A stretch of 64,000 bases of DNA from JACVRW01 sp963808775 (GTDB lineage: Bacteria > Actinomycetota > Thermoleophilia > Solirubrobacterales > Thermoleophilaceae). The stretch covers positions 496,001 to 560,000 of the forward strand of contig CAWEGR010000004.1 of the NCBI GenBank assembly GCA_963808775.1. The letters are read 5' to 3'. The notes below the pieces were generated by a model, which saw only the letters and a list, made by a program, of their open reading frames with translations, was not told the origin of the DNA and made no database searches. Shown piece after piece: positions 9,072 to 17,204 of this stretch; positions within the stretch are counted from its first letter, which is position 1; each line of letters opens with the position of its first letter. The position numbers and the translations under genes are program-made.

Positions 9072-10510
9072 GAGCCGCCGCCCTTCTGGCCCTGGGTGCG
9101 GGTCCCCTGGTTGCCGGGCGGGTTCGTGAGCACGGTCCGGCCCACCGCGTAGGGCTCGTTGCCCGCCTCGCACTCACGCGTCTGACCGGGCGCCGCGCTG
9201 TTCGGATACGGGTTGAAGTGGAGGTGGTTCTCCTGCGTGGGGCCGTTGGCGGGCGCGTCCGAGGGGCCGCTCTCGTTGTTGGGCCCGGTCACGAGCGTGC
9301 CGCGCTCGGTCGGCGCCGAGACGATGATGAAGCGCTGCCAGTTGCCGTTGACGTCGCCGTCCGAGAACAGGCTCGCCGCGTTGCGGAGCAGCAGGGTGGC
9401 GTAGTTGCAGGTGACCTGGGCCGGCGCGATGAACTTCAGCGTCGGCTTGAGCGACGAGGTCAGCCGTGTCAGCGAGTCGACGCCCTCCTGGACGAGCGGA
9501 TCCTCCGAGAAGTCGGCGAGCGCGTTGAAGACGTCGGCCAGGTCCTCGTTCATCTGGATCGTCTTCGGCAGCACACGCGTGCCGGTCTCGAACGCGTCGG
9601 CCAGGATCGGGGCCGAGTGCGGCAGCGTGGCGAAGCCGGGCTTCAGCTCGCGGAACAGCGCGGTGTTGTTGCGGATGAACGGCCGCTGGAGCGGGAAGTC
9701 GCGGATCGCCACCTCCTCGCTCGGCACGCTCTCCGTGATGGTCTCCTGGATGTAGGGCCGCGCGACCTGCGCGAGCGCGGTGAAGGTCGTGTCCAGGTTC
9801 ACGAACAGCTCCGCCTGCTCCTCGGCCACCGGCGCGACCTCCTCGGCCGCGCGGCCGAGCGCGCGGAAGAAGTTGTCGAGCCGCGTCTCGGGATCCGAGA
9901 GGTTCTTGGCCACCGGCTCGAGGTCGCTCAGCAGCGGCACGAGCTCCTCGATCGCCGTGTTCACGTCCTGGCCGCGGCCCGCAAAGCCGCCGCCGAAGCC
10001 CTCGAGCGCGTTGCGCGAGCCCACCCGGGCCTTCGCGTCGAACATGTCGAAGAACTCCTGCAGCTCGACCACCTGCGGGCGCGCCTGGCGCAGGGGGATC
10101 GTCGAGCCCGCCTCGAGCCCGGCCGCGCCGCTGCCGGGCGTGAGCTCGATGTACTTGAGCCCGAGCGCCGAGCGCGGCCGCACGAGCAGCGTCGAGTCCG
10201 CGGGGATCGGCTCGATCTCCTTGTCGAGCTTCATCGTCACCTGCGCGTAGGTCGAGCCGTCCTCGCGCCGCCTCGGCTCGATGTCCGAGATGAAGCCGAC
10301 CCGCGCGCCGCCGATGCGCACCTCGAAGCCCTTCACGAGCTGCGCGGCGTTCGGCAGGTTCGCCCTCAGGTCGTAGGTCGGCACGAACGGCAGGCCGGAG
10401 TTCGCGTTGTACGCGAGGAAGACCGCCACGATCGTGACCAGCACGGTGACCGCGCCGACGAGCACCGGGCTCGCGGTCAGCGCGGGGCCGCTGCGGCCGC
10501 GCGGGCTCAC
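9068..10510 (-). CDS. Mce family protein, third of six (MceC position)
   Basis: 480 residues. After a short Arg-rich N-terminus the anchor helix lies at about 14-32 (VGAVTVLVTIVAVFLAY), the MlaD domain at about 40-120 with KGFEVRIGGARVGFISDI and the ending GLKYIELTPGSG, and the helical region runs to about 400. The C-terminal 60 residues are Asn/Pro/Gly-rich and contain NHLHFNPYPNS, a motif I have seen at the ends of actinobacterial Mce proteins. The GTG start overlaps the preceding stop (GTGA). In the same frame the reading stays open far upstream, but that stretch belongs to the middle of the preceding gene. Confidence 0.88.
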   Translation of the reverse strand: MSPRGRSGPALTASPVLVGAVTVLVTIVAVFLAYNANSGLPFVPTYDLRANLPNAAQLVKGFEVRIGGARVGFISDIEPRRREDGSTYAQVTMKLDKEIEPIPADSTLLVRPRSALGLKYIELTPGSGAAGLEAGSTIPLRQARPQVVELQEFFDMFDAKARVGSRNALEGFGGGFAGRGQDVNTAIEELVPLLSDLEPVAKNLSDPETRLDNFFRALGRAAEEVAPVAEEQAELFVNLDTTFTALAQVARPYIQETITESVPSEEVAIRDFPLQRPFIRNNTALFRELKPGFATLPHSAPILADAFETGTRVLPKTIQMNEDLADVFNALADFSEDPLVQEGVDSLTRLTSSLKPTLKFIAPAQVTCNYATLLLRNAASLFSDGDVNGNWQRFIIVSAPTERGTLVTGPNNESGPSDAPANGPTQENHLHFNPYPNSAAPGQTRECEAGNEPYAVGRTVLTNPPGNQGTRTQGQKGGGS

Positions 10511-11978
10511 GAGCCCTCCTCCCCGAGCAGGTAGTCGAGCATCGGCTCGCCGCTGCCGCCGAGCGCGGGCGAGCCGCCGCGCGCCCGCTCGCGCAGGGTG
10601 TCGAGGTTCTGCTCGCGCTGGCGCGCCGCGTCCGGGTCCGAGCCGGCGCCGAGCAGGTCGTTCAGCAGCGAGCCGCCCGGCAGCACGCTGCCCTGGCCGG
10701 TCTTCGCGACCGCCGCGTTGGCCGGAGCGAGGCTCGCGTTCGCGGACGCCGCGTGTCGCCGTCCAGTTCGCATTGCAGGCCGGGAAGTTCTGGAGCGCGT
10801 AGGTCGAGCAGAGGTTTGTGACGAGGCCCGCGCGCAGGTAGTGGCCGAACTCGTCAAAGCCGTTGACGGCGAGGCTGCCGTAGTAGAGAAGGTCGTTGAA
10901 GCGCTCGATGCCGCCGGTCGAGTTGAGGCTCGTGAGGATGTCGTCGAGGTCCGTCGAGACCGGCGCCAGCTGCTTGCCGAGCTTGTTCAGGTCCTGGATC
11001 AGCGGGCGCGCCCGGATCAGGTCGGTCCGGCCGTCCTCGAGCGCGTCCCCGAGGCTCGGGAAGCTCTCGCGCGCGGCGGTCGAGAGGGTGCCCTGGGCGC
11101 GGATCAGGCGGCCGAGGGCCGGTGCCGCCGCGCGCAGGTCGGCGAGCACGGGCGTGCCCTGGTCGGCGAAGCCCTCGAGGTCCGCCATCAGCGGCTCGAG
11201 CTCCGCGAGGAAGTCGGGCAGCAGCTCGATCGAGCGGGCGAGCTCTCCGCGGCGCTCGGCGGTGGCCTCGCCGGTCTCGTTTGCCTGGACGATGAAGTCG
11301 GCGAACGCCTCGCGCTCGCGCGCCAGCGGCTCGAGGATGATGTCCGAGTTGCGCGCGAGCCGGGCGAGCTCGCGGTTCTGCTTCGCGAGGACCTCGATGA
11401 CGTCGGTGGTCTCCTTCAGCGCGGGGTTCGCGCGGTGGATCACCTCGTTCAGCTCGTTGCCCCGCCCGGCCAGCGCCGTGCCGAACTCCGCGAGCAGGAT
11501 CCCCAAGCGCTCGCGGTAGGGCAGGCGCATGATGTCGTTGATCAGGTCGAGGTCGACGGGAGAGCTCGTGTTCTCGACGGGCAGCAGGCGCTCGCCCTCG
11601 CCGTCGCCCTCGTCGATGCGCTCGAGCGGATCCGAGTCCGCCGAGCCCGGCTCGCACTCGATGTACTTCTCGCCGATCAGGCCCTGCGCGCCGATCTGGC
11701 AGCGCGCGTCCTGTCTTGAAGGGCGCGAAGCCCTCCCGGTCGATTCGCAGCGTGACCGCGGCCTTCTTGTCCTCGGTCACGTTCATGTCGGTGATCACGC
11801 CGACCGCGACGCCGGCGATCTTGACGTCCTCGCCGGGCACGATCGTCGACGCGTTGTCGAAGACGGCGCGGACGTAGTAGGCGTCGTTCGTGTCGTCGTC
11901 GCCCGCCTCGCGCACGATGCCGATGACGATCCACGGGATCAGCGCCACGGCGAGGCCGATGAGGATGATGCGCCTCAT
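10507..11978 (-). CDS. Mce family protein, second of six (MceB position), two frame breaks
   Basis: The protein is spread over three frames. Frame one (start 11978, MRRIILIGLAVALI) gives the anchor helix and the first half of the MlaD domain (VKIAGVAVGVITDM). Near 11712-11716 one extra base moves the reading to the frame continuing ARCQIGAQGLIGEKYIEC, which supplies the rest of the MlaD domain and the helical shaft as far as ACNANWTAT. Near 10752-10758 a second extra base leads to the C-terminal tail (SVLPGGSLLNDLLGAG) ending at 10507. Both breaks are single-base insertions, as elsewhere in the window, so I read this as one intact gene of about 490 residues. ATG start in ATGA overlap with the first mce gene. 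Confidence 0.8.
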
Positions 11979-13271
11979 GGGCCGGGCGGGGTCGTGGACG
12001 TGTCACAGCCCTTGAAGGCCCACGGCGAGCTGCCGTCGGGCGCGGGCTGGATGTTGCCGCCGGGGCAGCGGTTCGGCGTGACCCCCTGCTGGAAGCCGTC
12101 GAGCCGGTTCGCCGGGGTGACCGGGTTCACCCGGTACGTGCCCGAGTCGAAGTTCGTCGGGCTGAACACGGGCATGACGCGCGCGTAGTGGCCGTTCGCG
12201 TCGTAGTAGCCCGCCACCGCGCCGAACTTCGTGATCCAGCCCGCGAGGTCGGGCGTGTAGCCCCGCAGGTACTCGATCACGGGCTGCGTCCGGTCGAGCG
12301 CCCGGATCGCGCGCGGGAAGACGTTGGCGGTGAGCTGCGCGAGCCGCGGCTGCGCGGCGGTCAGGTCGATCAGGTCGTTGTTGGGGCCCGGGCGTGCGGA
12401 TCAGCTCGCGCAGGTCGCGCACCGTGGGCCGCGCCTCGACCACGAGCGGGCGCAGCTCGCGCAGGAACGGAGTGAGGTCCTTCGTGGCGGGCTTCGAGAC
12501 GTCCACGAGCTGCTCGAGGTCGTCGAGGGCGGAGCGCAGGTTCACGAACGTCGTGTTCGCCTTGCGCAGCGTGTCCGGCAGCAGCGCGATCGCCTGGTCG
12601 AGCGCGGCGCTCTCGTCGGCGATCGCCCCCATCGCCGTGCTCGTGTTGCTCACGAGCTGCTCGAGGTCGTCGCGGCGCTCGGCGATCGCGGAGACCGTGT
12701 CGGCGCCGTCGATCAGGAAGCGCCGCAGGACGGCCTGGTCGAGCGCGAGCTCCTTCGTCAGGTTGCCGGTGGTCGAGAGAAAGGGCGGGAAGTACTCGAT
12801 GCTCGCGTTCGCGTCCTCGCCGCGCGAGTCGTACTGCTGGCCCGAGCCGCGCACGAACAGCTTCAGACCCTCGCGCGTCTCGGCGTCGAGCGAGTCGAAG
12901 ACCTGGTCGAAGTCGACCGGGGCATTCGTGTCGTCGGCGTCGATCACGCCGCCGTCGTCGATCTCGTCCGCGTTGTTCGGGCCGGGGTTGAGCGAGATGT
13001 AGCGGTTGGCGATCCCCGAGAGCGACGTCGCCCGGATCGTGGCCTGCGAGCCCTCGTGGAGCGGCGCGAAGTCATCGCTGACCTCCATCGTGATCACGGC
13101 CTGGGCGCGGTTGTTCAGCTCGATGTCCGTGATCGAGCCGATCGGGGCCCCGCCCACGCGCACCTCGTTGCCGGGCACGAGCTGGCCGGCGTTCAGGAAG
13201 ACCGCCTGGACCTTGTAGGAGTCGCCGCCGCCGAAGATCGCGAGCAGGGCGATCGCCACCGCGGCGAGCAC
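11975..13271 (-). CDS. Mce family protein, first of six (MceA position), start uncertain
   Basis: MlaD domain close to the N-terminus (NEVRVGGAPIGSITDI, then RYISLNPGPNNADE), followed by a helical shaft and a Pro/Gly-rich C-terminus ending in a Cys-containing segment. The frame breaks once near 12386-12392, where a run of four C on the coding strand should probably be three; beyond it the reading continues NNDLIDLTAAQP. The GTG at 13271 cuts the signal-anchor helix. The frame stays open upstream and encodes a convincing basic N-terminus (KRSRSERGSTPARVIGLAAV) preceded by a good GGAGAG ribosome site, but without ATG, GTG or TTG. The true start is therefore likely within 13290-13345 and hidden by another sequence error. 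Confidence 0.78.
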
Positions 13272-13418
13272 CGCCGCCAGCCCGATTACGCGGGCAGGGG
13301 TGGACCCGCGCTCGGATCTCGAGCGCTTTGCGAGCCCTGCTCTCTCTCCTATTCGAATCCAAGCGCGGTCAATCGACGGCGCCTCCCACGCGCCCTTCGT
13401 GGACGCGGCACTGCGTCA

Positions 13419-14435
13419 CTACTCCATCCCGAGAGGCCCCTGTGCCTCTCCGGACAGGAACTGCCGGACGAACTGGTTGTCGCTGTTGAACAGCTCGCTC
13501 GCGGGGCCCGACTCCACGATCCTCCCCTTCCAAAGGATCGCGATGAAGTCGGCCACGCGGCGGGCGGACATGATGTCGTGCGTGATCACGCAGTAGGCGC
13601 CGCCGTTCTCCTCGTGCACCTCCATGATCAGCTCGCACAGGAGCGCGGTGCGCACCGGGTCGAGGCCCGAGTCCGGCTCGTCGAAGAGCACGATGTCCGG
13701 GTCGAGCACGAGCGCGCGGGCGAATCCGGCGCGCTTGCGCATGCCGCCCGAGAGCTCGTTCGGCATCTTGTCGAGCGCGCCTCCGAGCCCCACCTCCTTC
13801 AGGCGGCGGTTGACGATCTCCCCGATCTCCTCCTCCGACCTGTCCGTGTGCTGGCGGAGCGGGAAGGCGGTGTTGTCGTAGACGTTCATCGAGCCGAACA
13901 GCGCACCGTCCTGGAACAGGACGCCGAACTTCTTGCGCATCTCGAACAGGTCCGTGTCGGCCATGTTCGGCACGGACTGGCCGTGCACCAGCACGTCGCC
14001 CTCGTCCGGGTACAGCAGACCGACCATGTGCTTGATGCACACTGACTTTCCGGTCCCCGACGGGCCGAGGATCATCGAGATCTGGTCGTCGGGGAGGCCG
14101 AGGTTGAGGCCGTTCAGGATCGTGTTGCGGCCGAACGACTTCTTCACGTCGATGAACTCGACGGCGTCCGTGCCCCCGTGGTCGCGCGTGCGGCCCGAGT
14201 GCCACTGGTAGGGCTGCTCGCCGTGTCGCGTCTGCTCGCGGATGTTGCCCGGGATCTCCTCGTCGACGACGCGGGTCGGAGGCGCGCCGCCGGCCGGCGA
14301 AGGCCCGCTGCTCGTGCCCGGCTCGAGCCCGGCCGGCGCGTCCGCGCCGCGGGTCTCCTCCCACTCGCGCGGGTCGAGCGGCGCCTCGCCCTCGTCGGTC
14401 CCTTCACCCTGCCGGTCTCTCGGCTCCTCGCTCAC
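13419..14435 (-). CDS. ABC transporter ATPase of the Mce system (Mkl/MlaF type)
   Basis: The cytoplasmic motor of the Mce importer. Walker A GPSGTGKS is at residues ~124-131, the Q-loop is FQDGALFGSM, the signature is LSGGMRKRAGFARAL, Walker B is DIVLFDEPDSGLD and the switch His is in VITHD. The first ~90 residues are an acidic, Pro/Gly-rich extension that normal MlaF ATPases lack. I chose GTG at 14435 because GAGGAG lies 5 nt upstream; a GTG two codons earlier (14441) is the alternative. A gap of 147 nt separates it from the first mce gene, the largest break in the unit. Confidence 0.9.
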   Translation of the reverse strand: MSEEPRDRQGEGTDEGEAPLDPREWEETRGADAPAGLEPGTSSGPSPAGGAPPTRVVDEEIPGNIREQTRHGEQPYQWHSGRTRDHGGTDAVEFIDVKKSFGRNTILNGLNLGLPDDQISMILGPSGTGKSVCIKHMVGLLYPDEGDVLVHGQSVPNMADTDLFEMRKKFGVLFQDGALFGSMNVYDNTAFPLRQHTDRSEEEIGEIVNRRLKEVGLGGALDKMPNELSGGMRKRAGFARALVLDPDIVLFDEPDSGLDPVRTALLCELIMEVHEENGGAYCVITHDIMSARRVADFIAILWKGRIVESGPASELFNSDNQFVRQFLSGEAQGPLGME

Positions 14436-14457
14436 GATCACTCCTCGTAGGGCCTCG

Positions 14458-15258
14458 TCAGCCGCCTATTGGGGCCCTCGGGTTCGACCCCCAGAAGATC
14501 TGCGTTCCCACCATCCCGATCAGGTGGACCATCACCGTGTTCAGCACCATCGATTTCGCGGTGGCGGTCCCCACGCCGACCGGCCCCCCGCCCGCGTTGT
14601 AGCCGTAGTAGCAGCCGACGAGGACGATGACCGTGGCCATCGCCATGCCCTTGATCGTGCTGAATATGAGGTCGGGAGGGTTCTGGAACATCCAGAAGAT
14701 GAGGAAATAGCCGCCCGAGCTCACCTCCCCGATCTGCTGGACGACCGCCAGGTAGGACGCGAAGTAGCCGGCGCCGACCGCCGCGATGTACATGAACGGC
14801 AGCACCATCCACGCCGCGAGCAGGCGCGTGGCGCAGAGGAAAACGAGCGAGTTGATGCCCATCACCTCGAGGGCGTCGATCTCGTCCGAGATCCGCATGG
14901 CGCCGATCTCGGCGACGAGGCCGGTGCCCACCTTCGCGCTCATCATGTAGCCGAACGCGTAGGGCATGATCTCGCGCAGGTTGCACCACGCCGTGAAGGT
15001 CCCGGCGAACGCCGGAGCGCCGGTCGAGCGGTTGAAGTAGGCGCCCTCGATCCCGCACTGCAGGCCGAGGATGAACGCGAGGCCCCAGACCACGAGCGCG
15101 GAGCCGAGGATCAGGATGCCGGCCTGCCGCAGCGCCTCGCCGAAGAAGTGGAGGACGCGGCCGCTGAAGACATCCCCGACGACGCGCGCGCAGAACTTGA
15201 TGATGTCGCCGAACGACGCGACCCAGTCGCGGCCGACGCCGAGCCAGGAGTCACCCAT
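14458..15258 (-). CDS. YrbE/MlaE-type permease, second
   Basis: 266 residues with the MlaE family plan: an amphipathic N-terminal helix, then five membrane helices. Family signature residues include GTGLVAEIGAMRISDEIDAL (the cytoplasmic coupling-helix region, about 125-145) and the conserved VGCYYGYNAGGG near 220. With the other permease it should form the heterodimeric membrane core on which the Mce hexamer sits. Starts 6 nt after the end of the first permease gene. Confidence 0.92.
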   Translation of the reverse strand: MGDSWLGVGRDWVASFGDIIKFCARVVGDVFSGRVLHFFGEALRQAGILILGSALVVWGLAFILGLQCGIEGAYFNRSTGAPAFAGTFTAWCNLREIMPYAFGYMMSAKVGTGLVAEIGAMRISDEIDALEVMGINSLVFLCATRLLAAWMVLPFMYIAAVGAGYFASYLAVVQQIGEVSSGGYFLIFWMFQNPPDLIFSTIKGMAMATVIVLVGCYYGYNAGGGPVGVGTATAKSMVLNTVMVHLIGMVGTQIFWGSNPRAPIGG

Positions 15259-15264
15259 GAGAAC

Positions 15265-16071
15265 TCACTTGATCACCGAGATCTCGGGGTGCGTCGCGAG
15301 CAGCGTCTGGGTGAAGACGTAGTTGAAGGCGAAGATGCCGAGGAACTCGATCACGACGCCTTGATTCACGGCTCTTCCAACGCCCTCGGCCCCTCCTGAA
15401 GCCGTCATCCCCTTGTAACAGGAGACGATCGCGATGATCGCGCCGAACAGTGTCGTCTTGACCACCGAGCCCCACAGGTCGGTGGTAGACGCGTTGTTCA
15501 GGAGCGTGGCGAAGAAGGGCCCCAACGGCGCGTCGAAGGTGAGCGTGGCGAGGACGCCGCCGAAGATGCCGAACAGGAGCGCGTAGATGTTGAACAGCCC
15601 GGTGACGACCATCAGGGCGAGGAAGCGCGGAACCACGAGGTTCTTGATCGGGTCGACGCCCAGCACCTGCAGGGCGTCGAGCTCCTCGCGGATCTTGCGG
15701 GCGCCGAGGTCAGCCGTGATCGCGGTGCCGCCGACGCCCGCGAGGATGATCGCGGTCACGAAGGGGGCGAACTCGCGGATCGAGGCGAGCACGAAGAACC
15801 CGCCGAGGCGGTCGATCGCGCCGAACAGCACCAGGAAGTTGCCCGCCTGGAGGCCGGGCGCGCCGTAGCCGAAGGCGATCGTCGAGATGGCGAGGGGCAG
15901 CCAGCAGAGCCGCAGCATGAACAGGAACTGCTGGACGAACTCCGTGCCGTACGGGTACGGCGGACGTATCGCTGAGACCAGCGTCTTGCCCGTCAGGATC
16001 ATCATGTCGCCGACCTGCTCGAGCAGGTTCTTGGTCGGCAAGAAGACCCTGTCTGCTGCTGTCCTCACCAC
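15265..16071 (-). CDS. YrbE/MlaE-type permease, first gene of the mce unit
   Basis: About 268 residues. MlaE signature features are EFAPFVTAIILAGVGGTAIT, the Glu-rich coupling segment LGARKIREELDALQVLGVDP, and VSCYKGMTASGGAEGVGRAV near the C-terminus. It carries an N-terminal extension of about 25 residues before the first amphipathic helix. Two adjacent GTG codons (16071 and 16068) are possible starts; GAGGGAGGG lies about 12 nt upstream of the first. As the first cistron after a divergent intergenic region it is the probable promoter-proximal gene of the whole transporter unit. Confidence 0.9.
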   Translation of the reverse strand: MVRTAADRVFLPTKNLLEQVGDMMILTGKTLVSAIRPPYPYGTEFVQQFLFMLRLCWLPLAISTIAFGYGAPGLQAGNFLVLFGAIDRLGGFFVLASIREFAPFVTAIILAGVGGTAITADLGARKIREELDALQVLGVDPIKNLVVPRFLALMVVTGLFNIYALLFGIFGGVLATLTFDAPLGPFFATLLNNASTTDLWGSVVKTTLFGAIIAIVSCYKGMTASGGAEGVGRAVNQGVVIEFLGIFAFNYVFTQTLLATHPEISVIK

Positions 16072-16111
16072 TTGGCGATAACACCCTCCCTCGCAGACGG
16101 GATCCGTCCCC

Positions 16112-16135
16112 CGCCCACAGCTCACTCCGTGGGCG
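16112..16135. promoter_or_regulatory. Inverted repeat in the divergent mce promoter region
   Basis: Perfect 7-bp arms CGCCCAC and GTGGGCG are separated by 10 bp, in the 75-bp space between the mce unit (minus) and the lipoprotein gene (plus). A second small repeat GACGG-GAT-CCGTC lies beside it at 16096-16108. Spacing and symmetry fit binding of a dimeric repressor of TetR or GntR type, classes known to control mce operons, but no regulator gene is adjacent. Confidence 0.4.
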
Positions 16136-16146
16136 AAGCCTATGGC

Positions 16147-16830
16147 ATGACCGACCCGCCCGCCAGAGGCAACCGAGCAGCGCAGACGGGCCTCCGCCGA
16201 TGGTATGTTCGCCCAGCTTTGAGGGCTCTCGTCGTCAGCGTGCTGGCCGTGAGCTGCCTGGCGCTGCAGGCGGGCTGCGGCGGCGAGCGCCAGGACGCGA
16301 ACGCGCCCACCGGCGAGTTTCCGGTGGAGGTCGTCGCCGCCGAGTTCCCCGAGGACCAGAAGCTCGCCCAGAGCTCGGAGCTCGTCATAACCGTGCGCAA
16401 CGCCGGCGACGAGACGATGCCGAACGTGGCCGTCACGGTCGACGGCTTCCAATACCGCAAGCGCGACGACGGGGAGCTGGCCGACCCGGCCCGGCCCGCG
16501 TTCGCGATCGAGGGCGACAAGGTCGAGATCGGCGGCTTCCCGGAGGCCAAGGACGCGTCGCCGGCAGGCTGCGAGACCGCGTTCGTCGACACCTGGGCCT
16601 GCGGGCGCCTCGAGCCCGGCGAGGAGAAGGAGTTTCGCTGGCGGCTGACGCCCGTCAAGGCGGGCGAGTGGACCGTCGGCTGGCGCGTCAGCCCGGCTCT
16701 CTACGGGGACGCGGTCGCCGTGGCGTCGGCCGGCTCCGAGCCGCGCGGGGAGTTCCGCGTGACCGTGTCGGACAAGGCGCCCCAGGCGCGCGTGGCCGAC
16801 GACGGCGTCACCGTCATCACGGAGGACTAG
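16147..16830 (+). CDS. Secreted lipoprotein with an Ig/CARDB-like domain
   Basis: 227 residues from the ATG at 16147. A long N-terminus precedes a signal peptide whose lipobox is A-L-Q-A-G-C (Cys at about residue 45), so acylation and tethering outside the cytoplasm are likely. The mature part begins with an acidic spacer and contains a beta-rich domain with SSELVITVRNAGDETMPNV, typical of CARDB/DUF11-like folds, and two Cys residues that could pair. A TTG at 16219 directly before the signal peptide is an alternative start. It diverges from the mce unit and may be co-regulated with it; no function is known. Confidence 0.7.
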   Translation: MTDPPARGNRAAQTGLRRWYVRPALRALVVSVLAVSCLALQAGCGGERQDANAPTGEFPVEVVAAEFPEDQKLAQSSELVITVRNAGDETMPNVAVTVDGFQYRKRDDGELADPARPAFAIEGDKVEIGGFPEAKDASPAGCETAFVDTWACGRLEPGEEKEFRWRLTPVKAGEWTVGWRVSPALYGDAVAVASAGSEPRGEFRVTVSDKAPQARVADDGVTVITED

Positions 16831-16996
16831 CCGGCGTCCGGGGCGGCTCGTGCCCCGGGCAGCGCTCGACCGGCAGGCGCGGGTACTTCGGGTAGCGCTC
16901 GTCCGTCCGCGAGCGCAGACACATGCTGAAGCTGCTGCCGCGCGTGTTGCGGATCAGCTTCTGGTGGACGCAGGTTTCGCAAAGGCCGGCCCTCAA
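16817..16996 (-). CDS. Conserved Cys-rich mini-protein (59 aa)
   Basis: An open frame from TTG at 16996 (immediately after an in-frame TAG) to a TGA at 16817. It reads LCETCVHQKLIRNTRGSSF, then MCLRSRTDERYPKYPRLP and VERCPGHEPP. The C-x2-C pair, a third Cys about 16 residues later, the YPKYP core and the final RCPGHEP block match a family of short actinobacterial proteins of unknown function that I recognise by pattern; four Cys suggest a small metal-binding fold. Its 3' end overlaps the convergent lipoprotein gene by 14 nt. Confidence 0.6.
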   Translation of the reverse strand: MRAGLCETCVHQKLIRNTRGSSFSMCLRSRTDERYPKYPRLPVERCPGHEPPRTPASPP

Positions 16997-17204
16997 CTAA
17001 GGCCCCCATTCGATCAGGTAAGGGGTCCGGGCGCGAAACCCGCTCCATCCTCCCGATGTGGGGCGGCTCCCTCAGGTGCAGACTCGCTTCGTGCAGATCA
17101 CCCGAGAAGGAGAGACCCCATGGACCCCCGCCTCAACGCCATCTACATCGACGCCCTCTTCAACGAGCACAGCCGCGGAGCGAGGGTGGCAGGATGGAGC
17201 TCGT

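Noticed and set aside
10507..12392. Programmed frameshifting in the mce genes
   Set aside because: The breaks have no slippery heptamer or downstream pseudoknot, lie at different places in unrelated genes across the window, and are all single-base insertions. Sequence error explains them better.
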